Assembly: GCA_041743105.1 (NCBI GenBank)
Contig: JBGTNI010000059.1
Coordinates: 1 to 14,521 of the forward strand
Reading direction: 5' to 3'
Origin: QHCE01 sp041743105
GTDB lineage: Bacteria; Actinomycetota; Actinomycetes; Mycobacteriales; QHCE01
Length of the DNA: 14,521 nt
Made by a program: the position numbers and the translations under genes. The notes under the pieces were generated by a model. It worked only from the letters and a program-made list of their open reading frames with translations, was not told where the DNA came from and ran no database searches. This document shows, one piece after another, positions 1 through 6,371 of this stretch (its first letter is position 1; the number at the start of each line of letters is the position of its first letter).

Positions 1-111
1 ACCTGGATCGAGAAAACCTACCACCGCCGACGCCGACAACGTACCCTCGGCAAACACACACCCATCCAATACGAGACAATCACAACCAACACCGTCACCC
101 TGGCGGCCTAA
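1..111 (+). CDS. IS3-family transposase, C-terminal fragment (starts before the window)
   Basis: The first codon is already in frame and 36 residues are read before a TAA at 109-111. The segment contains a WIE-x-x-YHRRRRQRTLG-type motif followed by a TPIQYE segment. This matches the end of the integrase (rve/DDE) domain of IS3-family OrfB proteins, where the usual text is W(I/V)E-x-W-YNxxRRHSxLG...(S)PxEFE. In the intact protein this region lies after the catalytic glutamate and helps bind the element's end during cut-and-paste of the circular intermediate. Only the tail is visible, so intactness, the upstream OrfA and any frameshift cannot be judged. IS481-type proteins have a similar tail and are the main alternative. 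Confidence 0.8.
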   Translation, partial: TWIEKTYHRRRRQRTLGKHTPIQYETITTNTVTLAA

Positions 112-142
112 ACCGAGTCAACCAAACCGACAGCAGACCCCT
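112..142 (+). mobile_element. Probable right end of the IS3-type element
   Basis: The short AC-rich stretch directly after the transposase stop ends in ACCAAACCGACAGCAGACCCC. Right inverted repeats of actinobacterial IS3 elements commonly lie 20-40 bp after orfB and end in a comparable G/C-rich block. The left end lies outside the window, so neither the matching repeat nor the target duplication can be checked, and the boundary near 142 is approximate. Confidence 0.4.
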
Positions 143-161
143 TAGGCGGTAGGGTTCGGAT

Positions 162-632
162 GTGCGTATTCGCCAGTACTCCTACTTTGCCCTAAAAAGT
201 CGATATGTGTCCGCTGCGGAAGTGACCGCGCGGCTGGGACTTGAGCCAGACGAAATCACGATTCGCGGCAGCCGACAGGCGAACCCTGCTCGACCGGTGT
301 GCCATATGTGGAAGATCGTGTGTCGAGAGCCTGGCCTTACTGTTGATAAGCAACTCACCCGAATTGTGGCACGTTTACAGCCGTATCGAGATCAGCTCAG
401 ATCTGTGATCGATGAACTTACAGCCGGGGATGCCAAGTACGGTGCTGCTGTCTTAGAGGTGGTGCGCTACTTCAACGACGAACAAGGCGAGGAAGAGGAA
501 CTTAGTCCATCGGATGCTCCGCTGCAGAAAATTCCCGGTCAGCACCAACTCCTGGGGTGGGGACTAGAGCGTGAGGTGCTGAAGTTCCTCCTCGCCACAA
601 ACGCATACCTTGACGTAGACGAATACGGCTGA
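162..632 (+). CDS. DUF4279 domain-containing protein
   Basis: This encodes 156 residues with a GTG start; the overlapping ATG at 160 opens a frame that stops within 12 codons. The N-terminus reads Q-Y-S-Y-F-A-L-K-S-R and is followed by AAEVTARLGLEPDE, a WKIVC strand and a long amphipathic helix (TRIVARLQPYRDQLRSVIDE). This is the strand / 'LGLxPxE' / W-strand / 'hl..ll..L.P..d.l' layout of DUF4279 (an immunity-protein-like alpha+beta fold). The acidic loop EEEELS near residue 112 is a local insertion. The protein is probably cytoplasmic: there is no signal peptide or membrane helix. It starts only about 20 bp after the IS end, so its native promoter may have been lost or replaced. The molecular role of the family is unknown. 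Some members lie near toxin genes, so an immunity role is possible but is inference. Confidence 0.8.
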   Translation: MRIRQYSYFALKSRYVSAAEVTARLGLEPDEITIRGSRQANPARPVCHMWKIVCREPGLTVDKQLTRIVARLQPYRDQLRSVIDELTAGDAKYGAAVLEVVRYFNDEQGEEEELSPSDAPLQKIPGQHQLLGWGLEREVLKFLLATNAYLDVDEYG

Positions 633-834
633 CAAAGCCTTTAGGCCACACAGCGCTCTGCGGCGATTGTCCTATAATGTCCATATATAGCCACAACCAA
701 AAATCATTCCAGGCGTGTACACGGCGGTCCGTGATCAGACGCTGGCCGGAACCGAGAAATTGCCGCGCACCACATGAGCTGAAGGCTGGAACGTCAACTA
801 AGGCTGAGGCCCAGCATGGATATTCCACGCGGTT

Positions 835-2178
835 ATGCTGAACGCCGTGAAGCCGAAGTTGCACTATCACAGCCTGCTCGACACTGTTCAGTTCGGTCAC
901 TCCGTCGCGCCGAAAACATTCGTCTCGCGGGCGGTAAACGTGACTGGACTTCTCATGCTCGACGTGCTCGTTGGCAACGCCACTCCGTTATTGTCACAGA
1001 CTCAGGCCTTTGACAACGCTCTCCTGCTCGCGCAGTTAGCCGAACCCTCCAATGACTCGCGGTCTTTCCTACGCCTAGTGCGCAAGGGTCGTATTCAGGT
1101 GCGAGTAGTCGGTGCCCCCTCATTGCTGGAAGCGTTTCGTCACGCGCTGCGTGAGCCGAGTTTTGTGCTATCTGCCTGGCCAGAGCTGAGCGATGCACAA
1201 CTGCGGGCTGAGGTGGTGCGATGCAGTCTCACCGGCGACATCGATCAGCTAGGACACGCTTCACTCGCCGCCCGACTTGAAGGTGTGCGGCAGTTCGACG
1301 ACAGTCTGCGCCAGAGCCCGACAATGCAGTGGCATGCCGCTATGACCCGAAATAGCCAGCTCTCTCTTCGAATCATGGAGGGTTTGCGAGAGCTGTCCAG
1401 CGCCGATTCTGCGAGCCGCGAGGATGTTGAATGGCTGCTAGCTAGTGCCCAATCACTGTCTCCGACGCAGCAGGAGTTGCGATCGATGTGGTATGGGCTG
1501 CTGGACGAGCTGGAGAAGAGCAGCGGCAAGACAAAACTCGGAAATATCCGGGGGATCATCGACGGCGCTTATAACAGCGTAGTTGCCAATTCGTTGGGGG
1601 CGACCGGCATGTTTGCCCAGTGCCCCACCGAGGAGGTAGCGAACGCGCTAGCGAGCGTTGAACTCAACGGGGTCGCCGGCGGTCAGCACGTCAAGCTCGT
1701 GCCCGACGAGAGCCGTTACACGTGGCTGAACTGGGAGAAGGTCGATAAGTGGCTGGATGAATACGGCCATATTTCCAAACCGAGACACCGATTGGATTAC
1801 CTCGTCAAGCAGGGTTACGTCGGTCTTATTGAACTGGATAGGCGGCCGGGGATCGCACTCAAAGTTGCGTTATCCTCCGCGACGACTGGACTCGTTGCTA
1901 GCGAAATGGCTCGCGAAGCGGACAAGATGCTGGAGGGCGGGATGGGCACGGTCGAAGGCGGAGCTATCGGCGGTGTGGTATCGCTACTGGCAGCGCTTCC
2001 GGCCATCGAACGTAAAGCGTCGTCGGGCACCAACCAACGTCGAGCGGGAGAGCACTGGGAATACACCATTACCACTGGCACCGCATCATGGCAGAAGAGT
2101 GTGCTCCCCGCGAGGGCTACCGCCTGGAGCCCCCGCCGCCTCGGCCCGGTGTGGTTCCGCCAACGGAAGCCGGGTTGA
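835..2178 (+). CDS. Hypothetical protein of unknown family with C-terminal glycine-rich hydrophobic segment
   Basis: This 447-residue frame matches no family I recognise. Residues 1-120 are alpha/beta-like and contain a Q-x-Q-A-F-D-N segment (55-61), a 'LVRKGRIQVRV' strand (81-91) and FVLSAWPEL (110-118). Residues 130-250 are predicted helical and charged. Residues 255-345 hold a compact segment ending in a LIELDRRPG motif. Residues 367-388 are a glycine-rich hydrophobic stretch (GG-M-G..GG-AIGG-VVSLLAALP) that could be a membrane or glycine-zipper helix. The start is uncertain: no clear ribosome binding site precedes the ATG at 835, and later starts are possible. The last ~30 residues are Arg/Pro/Trp-rich and look unlike the rest. 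Codon third positions are less GC-biased than in the core genes, which suggests acquisition. It lies about 200 bp downstream of the DUF4279 gene on the same strand. Confidence 0.7.
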   Translation: MLNAVKPKLHYHSLLDTVQFGHSVAPKTFVSRAVNVTGLLMLDVLVGNATPLLSQTQAFDNALLLAQLAEPSNDSRSFLRLVRKGRIQVRVVGAPSLLEAFRHALREPSFVLSAWPELSDAQLRAEVVRCSLTGDIDQLGHASLAARLEGVRQFDDSLRQSPTMQWHAAMTRNSQLSLRIMEGLRELSSADSASREDVEWLLASAQSLSPTQQELRSMWYGLLDELEKSSGKTKLGNIRGIIDGAYNSVVANSLGATGMFAQCPTEEVANALASVELNGVAGGQHVKLVPDESRYTWLNWEKVDKWLDEYGHISKPRHRLDYLVKQGYVGLIELDRRPGIALKVALSSATTGLVASEMAREADKMLEGGMGTVEGGAIGGVVSLLAALPAIERKASSGTNQRRAGEHWEYTITTGTASWQKSVLPARATAWSPRRLGPVWFRQRKPG

Positions 2179-2347
2179 TGAAATTCTCGTTCCACGTGCT
2201 GTTCGTGAGGGGTCGAAATCAAGGGCCCAGGTCGCAAAGGAACTACAGATCGCAGTACTCATCGCGACCTAGCCACCACAACCAGCCCGCCCATCACTCA
2301 ACAGACTGAGCCCATCTTAGGCACCCGGACGCCGTTCCCGTTAAAGG

Positions 2348-2491
2348 CTAGGTGAAGATGCTGACACCGCCCGGACCAACGAGGAGACCCGCAACGATCA
2401 ATACGATTCCCCATAGCATCTCCCTCCTGAATAGGGCCACGACCCCCGAGATAACGAGTATGACGGCAAGTATCCATAGGATGAGTTCCAT
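2348..2491 (-). CDS. GPGG-motif small membrane protein (47 aa)
   Basis: The minus strand encodes 47 residues: a hydrophobic helix (about 3-20, MELILWILAVILVISGVVAL), a short basic FRRE turn, a second hydrophobic helix (25-38) and a C-terminal GPGGVSIFT. The two helices joined by a basic hinge and closing in GPGG are diagnostic of the conserved actinobacterial GPGG-motif small membrane proteins, and the length is typical. Function is unknown. The topology is a helical hairpin in the cytoplasmic membrane. A GAGGGG lies 13 nt before the ATG, and a TAGAAT box ends 7 nt before it, so translation could be leaderless. The gene lies on the same strand as, and 111 bp after, the oxidoreductase gene, with a weak hairpin between them, so it is probably expressed on its own. 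Confidence 0.88.
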   Translation of the reverse strand: MELILWILAVILVISGVVALFRREMLWGIVLIVAGLLVGPGGVSIFT

Positions 2492-2498
2492 GATCTAT

Positions 2499-2504
2499 AT
2501 TCTA
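2499..2504 (-). promoter_or_regulatory. Candidate -10 box for the GPGG small protein
   Basis: On the minus strand TAGAAT matches TATAAT at five of six positions and ends 7 nt before the ATG at 2491, so transcription would begin at or next to the start codon. No good -35 hexamer is seen, which is common in actinobacteria. Inferred from spacing only. Confidence 0.45.
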
Positions 2505-2562
2505 CCCCTCAGCTCGTCGATTAAACGGGTGTCCTGAGGCGACTCATTAAACAGAACTGCTG

Positions 2563-2580
2563 ACGGCGTTCGGCCGCCGT
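2563..2580 (-). terminator. Weak hairpin after the oxidoreductase gene
   Basis: A perfect 6-bp stem (ACGGCG / CGCCGT) with a 6-nt loop lies about 22 nt past the oxidoreductase stop in the minus direction and is followed by a modestly T-containing stretch. It is consistent with a weak intrinsic terminator, but the short stem and lack of a true T run keep confidence low. Confidence 0.35.
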
Positions 2581-2602
2581 GTTGATGGCCAGCCGGAAGC
2601 GG

Positions 2603-3544
2603 TCAAACCGTGAGTACGATTTTGCCGGCCACGCTCCCTGTCTCGACGGTCTCATGCGCCTTTGCGGCGTGCGCCAACGGCAGTGTCTGCTCGACGTGCA
2701 CCCGGAGCTTCCCGGCGTCGGTCAGCTCGGACAACGCTTCCAACCCCGGATAATCCGGTTCCACGGTGATACCGATGAACCGTCGCCCAGTCGCGGTGGT
2801 CTCGGCGGCGAGTTCGGCGTTCATCCGCTCGACCATCGTGACGAGCGTTCCACCGGGGCGGAGCACCCGCAGCGATCGCGTGGCGTAGTCACCACCCACT
2901 GTCTCCAAGACCACGTCCACATCCGTCAGCGCCTCGGCAAAATCTGTCGCGCGGTAGTCGATGATCTCATCGGCTCCCAGCCCCTGGACGAACTCGTGTT
3001 TGGCGGCACTCGCCGTGGTGATCACATACGCACCGCGCGCCTTGGCGAGCTGAATGGCCACGTGACCGAACCCGCCACCTCCAGCGTGGATTAGCACCCG
3101 CTGACCCGACTCGACGTTCGCTGCGTTCAAGCTCTGCCACGCTGTGAGTCCCACCAACGGAAGGGCGGCGGCGTGAATGTGATCGAGACTGCGCGGCTTC
3201 GCCGCCAGCTGTCGGGAGGGAACCGCGACATACTCCGCGTAGCCGTTGCCAGCACGCGGGAAGAATGGCATTCCGAAGACCTCATCGCCAACGGCGAACC
3301 GGGTTACCCCCGGCACCACGTGTTCGACCACGCCAGAGATGTCCCACCCTAGGATGAACGGTGGTTCACCCAGGACGGGAAACACACCAGACCTGACCAT
3401 GGTGTCGACCGGGTTGATCGCGCTCGCCTTGACCCGTACCAGTACCTCCGACGGCAATGGCTCTGGCCGGTCAACATAGGCGAGCTTCAGCACCTCTGGG
3501 CCCCCGAATGCGTCCTGGACCACAGCTTGCATCCGTGAACTCAT
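2603..3544 (-). CDS. NADP-dependent quinone oxidoreductase-like MDR enzyme
   Basis: This 313-residue zinc-independent medium-chain dehydrogenase/reductase probably reduces quinones or enones with NADPH in the cytoplasm. The N-terminal GroES-like fold carries the usual text: QAVVQDAFGGPEVL, VRVKASAINPVD (36-47), GWDISGVVEHV (67-76) and VGDEVFG (85-91). The Rossmann domain has the glycine-rich loop HAGGGGFGHVAIQLAKA (153-169), an ADEIIDY motif (191-197) and VLETVGG (212-218). The Cys/His zinc ligands of alcohol dehydrogenases are absent, as expected for the QOR subgroup. The ATG at 3544 is chosen because GGAG lies 7 nt upstream; the open frame extends further upstream without family-like sequence, and an internal Met at 3532 is also possible. 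It is transcribed divergently from the HxlR regulator gene, a classic redox/electrophile-response pair. Confidence 0.92.
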   Translation of the reverse strand: MSSRMQAVVQDAFGGPEVLKLAYVDRPEPLPSEVLVRVKASAINPVDTMVRSGVFPVLGEPPFILGWDISGVVEHVVPGVTRFAVGDEVFGMPFFPRAGNGYAEYVAVPSRQLAAKPRSLDHIHAAALPLVGLTAWQSLNAANVESGQRVLIHAGGGGFGHVAIQLAKARGAYVITTASAAKHEFVQGLGADEIIDYRATDFAEALTDVDVVLETVGGDYATRSLRVLRPGGTLVTMVERMNAELAAETTATGRRFIGITVEPDYPGLEALSELTDAGKLRVHVEQTLPLAHAAKAHETVETGSVAGKIVLTV

Positions 3545-3560
3545 GAAACGACTCCAAACA

Positions 3561-3589
3561 TTAGTAAGGGAAATTCGGCTCGACTTCAA
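3561..3589 (-). promoter_or_regulatory. Candidate promoter of the oxidoreductase gene
   Basis: On the minus strand TTGAAG (3589-3584) and TACTAA (3566-3561) are separated by exactly 17 bp. The -35-like hexamer overlaps the palindrome at 3582-3592, so repressor binding there would block RNA polymerase. The -10 match is modest and would give a very short leader overlapping the GGAG, so this assignment is tentative. Confidence 0.35.
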
Positions 3590-3592
3590 GTC
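3582..3592. promoter_or_regulatory. Palindromic operator candidate for the HxlR regulator
   Basis: GACTTCAAGTC is a perfect palindrome apart from its central base (arms GACTT / AAGTC). It sits in the 85-bp gap between the divergent oxidoreductase and HxlR-type genes. HxlR/DUF24 regulators are homodimers that bind short inverted repeats of this general type in such divergent promoters. The assignment rests on position and symmetry. Confidence 0.5.
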
Positions 3593-3617
3593 TAAAAACG
3601 CCATGGGAACCGCCGGG

Positions 3618-3623
3618 TAACCT
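3618..3623 (+). promoter_or_regulatory. Candidate -10 box for a leaderless HxlR-type gene
   Basis: TAACCT fits TANNNT and ends 6 nt before the GTG at 3630, the spacing expected when transcription starts at the first base of the start codon. No Shine-Dalgarno sequence precedes this GTG, which agrees with leaderless translation. Confidence 0.4.
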
Positions 3624-3629
3624 GTAATC

Positions 3630-4031
3630 GTGACGGCTCTCGACGATCCCGGTAACGTGTTCTTGGCGGATTGTCCGGCCAGGCTGGCCGTCGACATCAT
3701 TGCCGACAAATGGGCCGTGGTCGTGCTCTACGGCCTTAGCGAGGGACCACAGCGACACGGTAAACTGATCGAACTCATCGGCGGCATCTCCCGTAAGGTG
3801 TTGACCCAAACCCTGCGGCGCCTGCAACGTCACGGCCTGGTCACACGGCACGCATATGCAGCGGTTCCGCGGCGAGTGGAGTACGCGCTCACCAGCCTGG
3901 GCACGACCTTGGTCGAACCCATCCGGATACTCACCGCATGGGCCGAGGCCAACGGCGAAGCGGTGGTCGAAGCCCAGGAGGACTTCGATCTGGCCTCTGG
4001 CCAGACTATCGATACCGAATCGAGTGCTTGA
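3630..4031 (+). CDS. HxlR/DUF24-family winged-helix transcriptional regulator
   Basis: This 133-residue protein carries the full HxlR signature: DCP-x(10)-I-x-DKWAVVVLYGLSEGPQRHGKL, then ISRKVLTQTLRRLQRHGLV (recognition helix, 53-71) and the wing VPRRVEYALTSLGTTLVEPI (79-98). A single N-terminal cysteine (C15 in the DCP motif) sits where QorR, HypR and YodB carry their redox-sensing cysteine, so a thiol switch responding to quinones or electrophiles is plausible. As a dimer it would bind the palindrome at 3582-3592, repressing itself and the divergent oxidoreductase. The GTG start lacks an SD but has a leaderless-type -10 box. The C-terminal ~20 residues are acidic and longer than usual for the family. 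The lipoprotein gene begins 30 bp downstream and might share the transcript. Confidence 0.93.
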   Translation: MTALDDPGNVFLADCPARLAVDIIADKWAVVVLYGLSEGPQRHGKLIELIGGISRKVLTQTLRRLQRHGLVTRHAYAAVPRRVEYALTSLGTTLVEPIRILTAWAEANGEAVVEAQEDFDLASGQTIDTESSA

Positions 4032-4061
4032 ATCCCGCAGGCTATGAACCGAGGAGTTCGG

Positions 4062-4754
4062 ATGAAAAGACTACTTGTGCTGTGTCTCATGGTGGCGATG
4101 CTAACGACCGCCGGGTGCGGTGGAGGCTCTGACAGCTCGGACAAGAAATCGGGTGATGAATCGTCGTCAGGATCGAAAGCGGGGGAATCGGTCAAAGCCG
4201 ACGTGGCTATCACAGAAGCCGGTTATCTCGCCGGCTACGTATTCGCGTACGTGCAGAACCGAGAGAACCGCGAGGTCGTGGTCGACGTGAAGTACGGTGC
4301 GCGTGACGCCTCCGGAGCTCCGGTCGATCTGTCCAATACGGGGCGGGTGGGGTACGACGTCTTGCCTCCGTCAAGCACAATTCTCCTCGCACAAGCAGTT
4401 CCGCAGGACAATCTCACCCAGGTTTCGGCGGATCCTCGGCCGGTCAAGGCGACTGTGGCCGCGCACGAAACGGGCGCCTTCGAGGCGACGGTGGCCAGAC
4501 TGGAACTGGGGTTCCTCCCTAAGCACGTGGTGGCCTCGATAAAGAGCACGTATCCACAGGCCGTAGAGTCCGCGGCGGTCGCCATGATGTGCAAAGACAG
4601 TGCGGGTCAACGAGTGGCTGCCGGCATGACACGGTTCAGCGTAGCGGCCAACGGCGTCACGGAGAAGAAAATCGGTGTGGCTCACAACGCTGGGGTGGGC
4701 ACCACCAGCTGTGAGCTCTTCCCTTACATCACCACAACGACGAGCTTCCGTTGA
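4062..4754 (+). CDS. Putative lipoprotein with FxLYD-like beta-sandwich domain
   Basis: This 230-residue protein has a type II signal peptide: MKR, a hydrophobic core and a TTAGC lipobox with the lipidated cysteine at C19. A Gly/Ser/Asp linker (20-45) follows. The mature domain has a strand pattern with YVQN followed by EVVVDVKYGARDASGAPV and then LPPSSTILLAQ. This resembles extracytoplasmic FxLYD-type domains ('v.N.s...v.v.v.v.fyD.sG.vv......l.pg'), but only as an inference. Two cysteines near the C-terminus may pair. The start at 4062 is preferred because GAGGAG (4051-4056) lies 5 nt upstream; an in-frame ATG at 4044 has no such site. It probably sits on the outer face of the membrane as a binding or structural protein of unknown partner. 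It is 30 bp downstream of the HxlR gene on the same strand. Confidence 0.85.
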   Translation: MKRLLVLCLMVAMLTTAGCGGGSDSSDKKSGDESSSGSKAGESVKADVAITEAGYLAGYVFAYVQNRENREVVVDVKYGARDASGAPVDLSNTGRVGYDVLPPSSTILLAQAVPQDNLTQVSADPRPVKATVAAHETGAFEATVARLELGFLPKHVVASIKSTYPQAVESAAVAMMCKDSAGQRVAAGMTRFSVAANGVTEKKIGVAHNAGVGTTSCELFPYITTTTSFR

Positions 4755-4970
4755 GGTTGGTCGAATCGGTCTTTGCCCGCCGCATCGGCGGCATTGGACA
4801 GGCTCTGACGGCAGTATTACACCCCTCGAATAAGACATTTGGTCGTGCTTTGACGAGGAGCTGTTTCTAAGGATCATCATCGCCATGTGCATACGCGTGC
4901 TGAAAATATGCAATGTCGTCGGTGTCATGAGGACGACAACGGCTTGCCTTGAACGCATGTCCGAACAAAT
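4755..4970. other. Intergenic region with no supported gene
   Basis: The roughly 300 bp between the convergent lipoprotein and small secreted-protein genes contain no frame with family-like sequence or a ribosome binding site. A short hairpin, CCGCCG-cat-CGGCGG at 4777-4791, follows the lipoprotein stop by about 22 nt and might end its transcript, but it lacks a T run. The rest is unassigned. Confidence 0.5.
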
Positions 4971-4983
4971 AGGGCGTTGCCCT
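4971..4983 (-). terminator. Second, short terminator-like hairpin (minus strand)
   Basis: Read on the minus strand, AGGGC-aac-GCCCT is followed by ATTTGTT. It sits just beyond the stronger hairpin at 4997-5027 and may act as a backup terminator for the secreted-protein gene. Confidence 0.35.
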
Positions 4984-4996
4984 CAAAACCCACGAA

Positions 4997-5027
4997 AGAG
5001 GGGCCATCCGAATCGGATGACCCCTCT
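4997..5027 (-). terminator. Intrinsic terminator of the small secreted-protein gene
   Basis: A 14-bp stem with a 3-nt loop: arms AGAGGGGCCATCCG and CGGATGACCCCTCT. In minus-strand RNA the one imperfect position becomes a G-U pair, so the helix is continuous in that direction only. It starts about 24 nt after the stop codon at 5051 and is followed by TTTCGTGGGTTTTG. It therefore reads as a terminator for the minus-strand gene, while also blocking readthrough from the convergent lipoprotein gene. Confidence 0.8.
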
Positions 5028-5050
5028 GACCTGCGGTTGCTCCGTGCGGC

Positions 5051-5470
5051 TCAGGTAACAATCGGGCTGCAGCTCTTGTCTAGGAAAACAACCCCTTCGT
5101 AGAGTTCGGTGCAGACACTGCTCATTTCCTCAGCGAGACTCTGGTTGACTTCGACTCTGTGTATTCCGCTGTGTTGGTATCCGGCCCAGTTGCGCTCCTG
5201 GAGCCAGATAATGCGTCCTTGCTGAGTGACCAGGTAAACCTTGAGCTTGGGATTACCCACACCTAGCGCCGATAGGAAGTGTCCCTCGAACCATTCGATG
5301 CTTTGTGAGCTTGTGGCCCTGTAATTGGACCATACAACTGTGTCGGAACTCGCTTTAGCTGAAACGGGTACCGTCCACGCTGAACCAACGGTGAAGACAG
5401 CGGCGACGGCGACGATCACAGCGGGTCGGAAGAGCCGCATGGTGAGTTCTCTTACGGTGATGCTATTCAT
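5051..5470 (-). CDS. Small secreted protein of unknown function
   Basis: This 139-residue protein has a Sec-type signal peptide: an n-region with R8, R12 and R15, a hydrophobic core (17-33) and a likely cleavage after the V-S-A near residue 38. The mature part is about 100 residues, with strands KVYLVTQQGRIIWLQERNW (77-95) and HRVEVNQ. Two cysteines (C120, C134) lie close enough to form one disulfide. I do not recognise the family. The ATG at 5470 is chosen because AAGGAG lies 8 nt upstream; a further Met at residue 11 is a weaker alternative. A six-codon frame (MKEPAS) ends at this start codon in an ATGA overlap, probably by chance. A strong terminator follows the gene. It is probably monocistronic; the response regulator gene upstream on the same strand ends 84 bp before it. 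Confidence 0.75.
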   Translation of the reverse strand: MNSITVRELTMRLFRPAVIVAVAAVFTVGSAWTVPVSAKASSDTVVWSNYRATSSQSIEWFEGHFLSALGVGNPKLKVYLVTQQGRIIWLQERNWAGYQHSGIHRVEVNQSLAEEMSSVCTELYEGVVFLDKSCSPIVT

Positions 5471-5554
5471 GACGCGGGCTCCTTCATGATTGTGTTGATT
5501 TGACCCATTCAGCATCGCCCAACACATTCGCCGTTTCGTCCTGCGCAGTGACGA

Positions 5555-6286
5555 TTATGAAGTCCTCCTCCAGGAGGAGACGGCGCTTCGGCTTTCCCTC
5601 TCAAGACCGATCACGGTCTCAACCCCCGGACACACAAGGCCCTGTTCATAGGCAAGGACGACGGCCTGCACCCTATCCCGCAAGGCTAGTTTCATCAACA
5701 CCCGCCCCACATGAGTTTTAACGGTGGTCTCTCCCAGCACCAGCTCACCGGCGATCTCAGCGTTGGACAGACCTTTGGCTACGAGAATCAGCACTTCTAG
5801 CTCTCGGGGAGTGAGGGTGCTCAGACCCTCGGGGGTATCGCTGGGGTCAGGCCGGCGAGCGAACTCCTCGATCAGTCGACGTGTGACTGAAGGGGCGAGC
5901 AGAGCGTTTCCCGCCGCGACCACATGCAGTGCGCGGATCAATTGCTCGGCCGGCTCGTTTTTAAGCAAGAAACCACTCGCTCCCGCGCGCAGGGCTCCAT
6001 ACACGTATTCATCCATGTCGAACGTTGTCAACATGAGAACCGCGACGGGATTACCCACGTCGGGGCCCGCCAAGCGGGCAGTGGCCGCCACTCCGTCGAG
6101 TTTGGGCATCTGGATGTCCATGAGCACCACATCGGGGCGATACCGGTGCGCCAATTCCACGGCAGCTACTCCATCGGCTGCCTCTGCGACTACGTCGATG
6201 TCGGGTTCGGATTCGAGAATCATCCGAAATCCGGTGCGCATGAGCTCTTGGTCATCGGCGATAAGAACCCGCAGTTTTCCGCCCAT
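5555..6286 (-). CDS. NarL/FixJ-family response regulator (orphan)
   Basis: The 243-residue protein has two domains. The receiver (1-120) carries the acidic pair D11-D12, the phosphoacceptor D57 in VVLMDIQMP, the T87-T88 switch in LMLTTFD and K109 in FLLKNEP. The LuxR-type HTH (about 155-215) shows LTPRELEVLILVAKGLSNAEIA, then GETTVKTHVGRVLMKL. It should act as a phosphorylation-dependent transcription factor. A cognate histidine kinase normally sits directly upstream, and none is present here, so it is an orphan in this window. The C-terminus runs about 25 residues beyond the usual end (after YEQGLVCPG) with a Ser/Arg-rich tail. The start at 6286 places the receiver's first strand at residue 5; the open frame extends to 6373 without family sequence. 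A TACTCT box lies 8 nt before the ATG. The YjbQ gene is divergent. Confidence 0.93.
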   Translation of the reverse strand: MGGKLRVLIADDQELMRTGFRMILESEPDIDVVAEAADGVAAVELAHRYRPDVVLMDIQMPKLDGVAATARLAGPDVGNPVAVLMLTTFDMDEYVYGALRAGASGFLLKNEPAEQLIRALHVVAAGNALLAPSVTRRLIEEFARRPDPSDTPEGLSTLTPRELEVLILVAKGLSNAEIAGELVLGETTVKTHVGRVLMKLALRDRVQAVVLAYEQGLVCPGVETVIGLERESRSAVSSWRRTS

Positions 6287-6359
6287 AATGCACGAGAGTA
6301 ACGGCTTTGTTGGACAACGTGGCGGCAAACCTCTGCGTGGGGCAAGCCCAATAGTGTCA

Positions 6360-6365
6360 TACCGT
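6360..6365 (+). promoter_or_regulatory. Candidate -10 box for a leaderless YjbQ gene
   Basis: TACCGT (TANNNT) ends 6 nt before the ATG at 6372, and no Shine-Dalgarno sequence is present, so the mRNA may begin at the start codon. A mirror-image box for the response regulator (TACTCT, minus strand 6300-6295) lies in the same 85-bp divergent gap. Confidence 0.35.
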
Positions 6366-6371
6366 TTATGC

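Noticed and set aside
502..900. Minus-strand 132-codon frame across the gap after the DUF4279 gene
   Set aside because: It overlaps two supported plus-strand genes and has no recognisable domain or start signal; the gap 633-834 appears non-coding.
3545..3709. N-terminal extension of the oxidoreductase reading frame
   Set aside because: The extra 55 residues do not resemble the MDR family, cross the divergent promoter and overlap the start of the HxlR gene; the ATG at 3544 has a proper GGAG.
4371..4958. Minus-strand frame overlapping the lipoprotein gene
   Set aside because: Antisense shadow of the lipoprotein, with His/Arg/Ser-rich text and no ribosome binding site.
5452..5490. Six-codon upstream frame (MKEPAS) overlapping the secreted-protein start in ATGA
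   Set aside because: The codons coincide with the AAGGAG ribosome binding site, so the overlap is most simply chance; there is no evidence of leader-peptide control.
5724..6371. Long plus-strand frame leading into the YjbQ gene
   Set aside because: It is antisense to the response regulator, Ser/Arg/Thr-rich and unlike the YjbQ N-terminus; the true start is at 6372.
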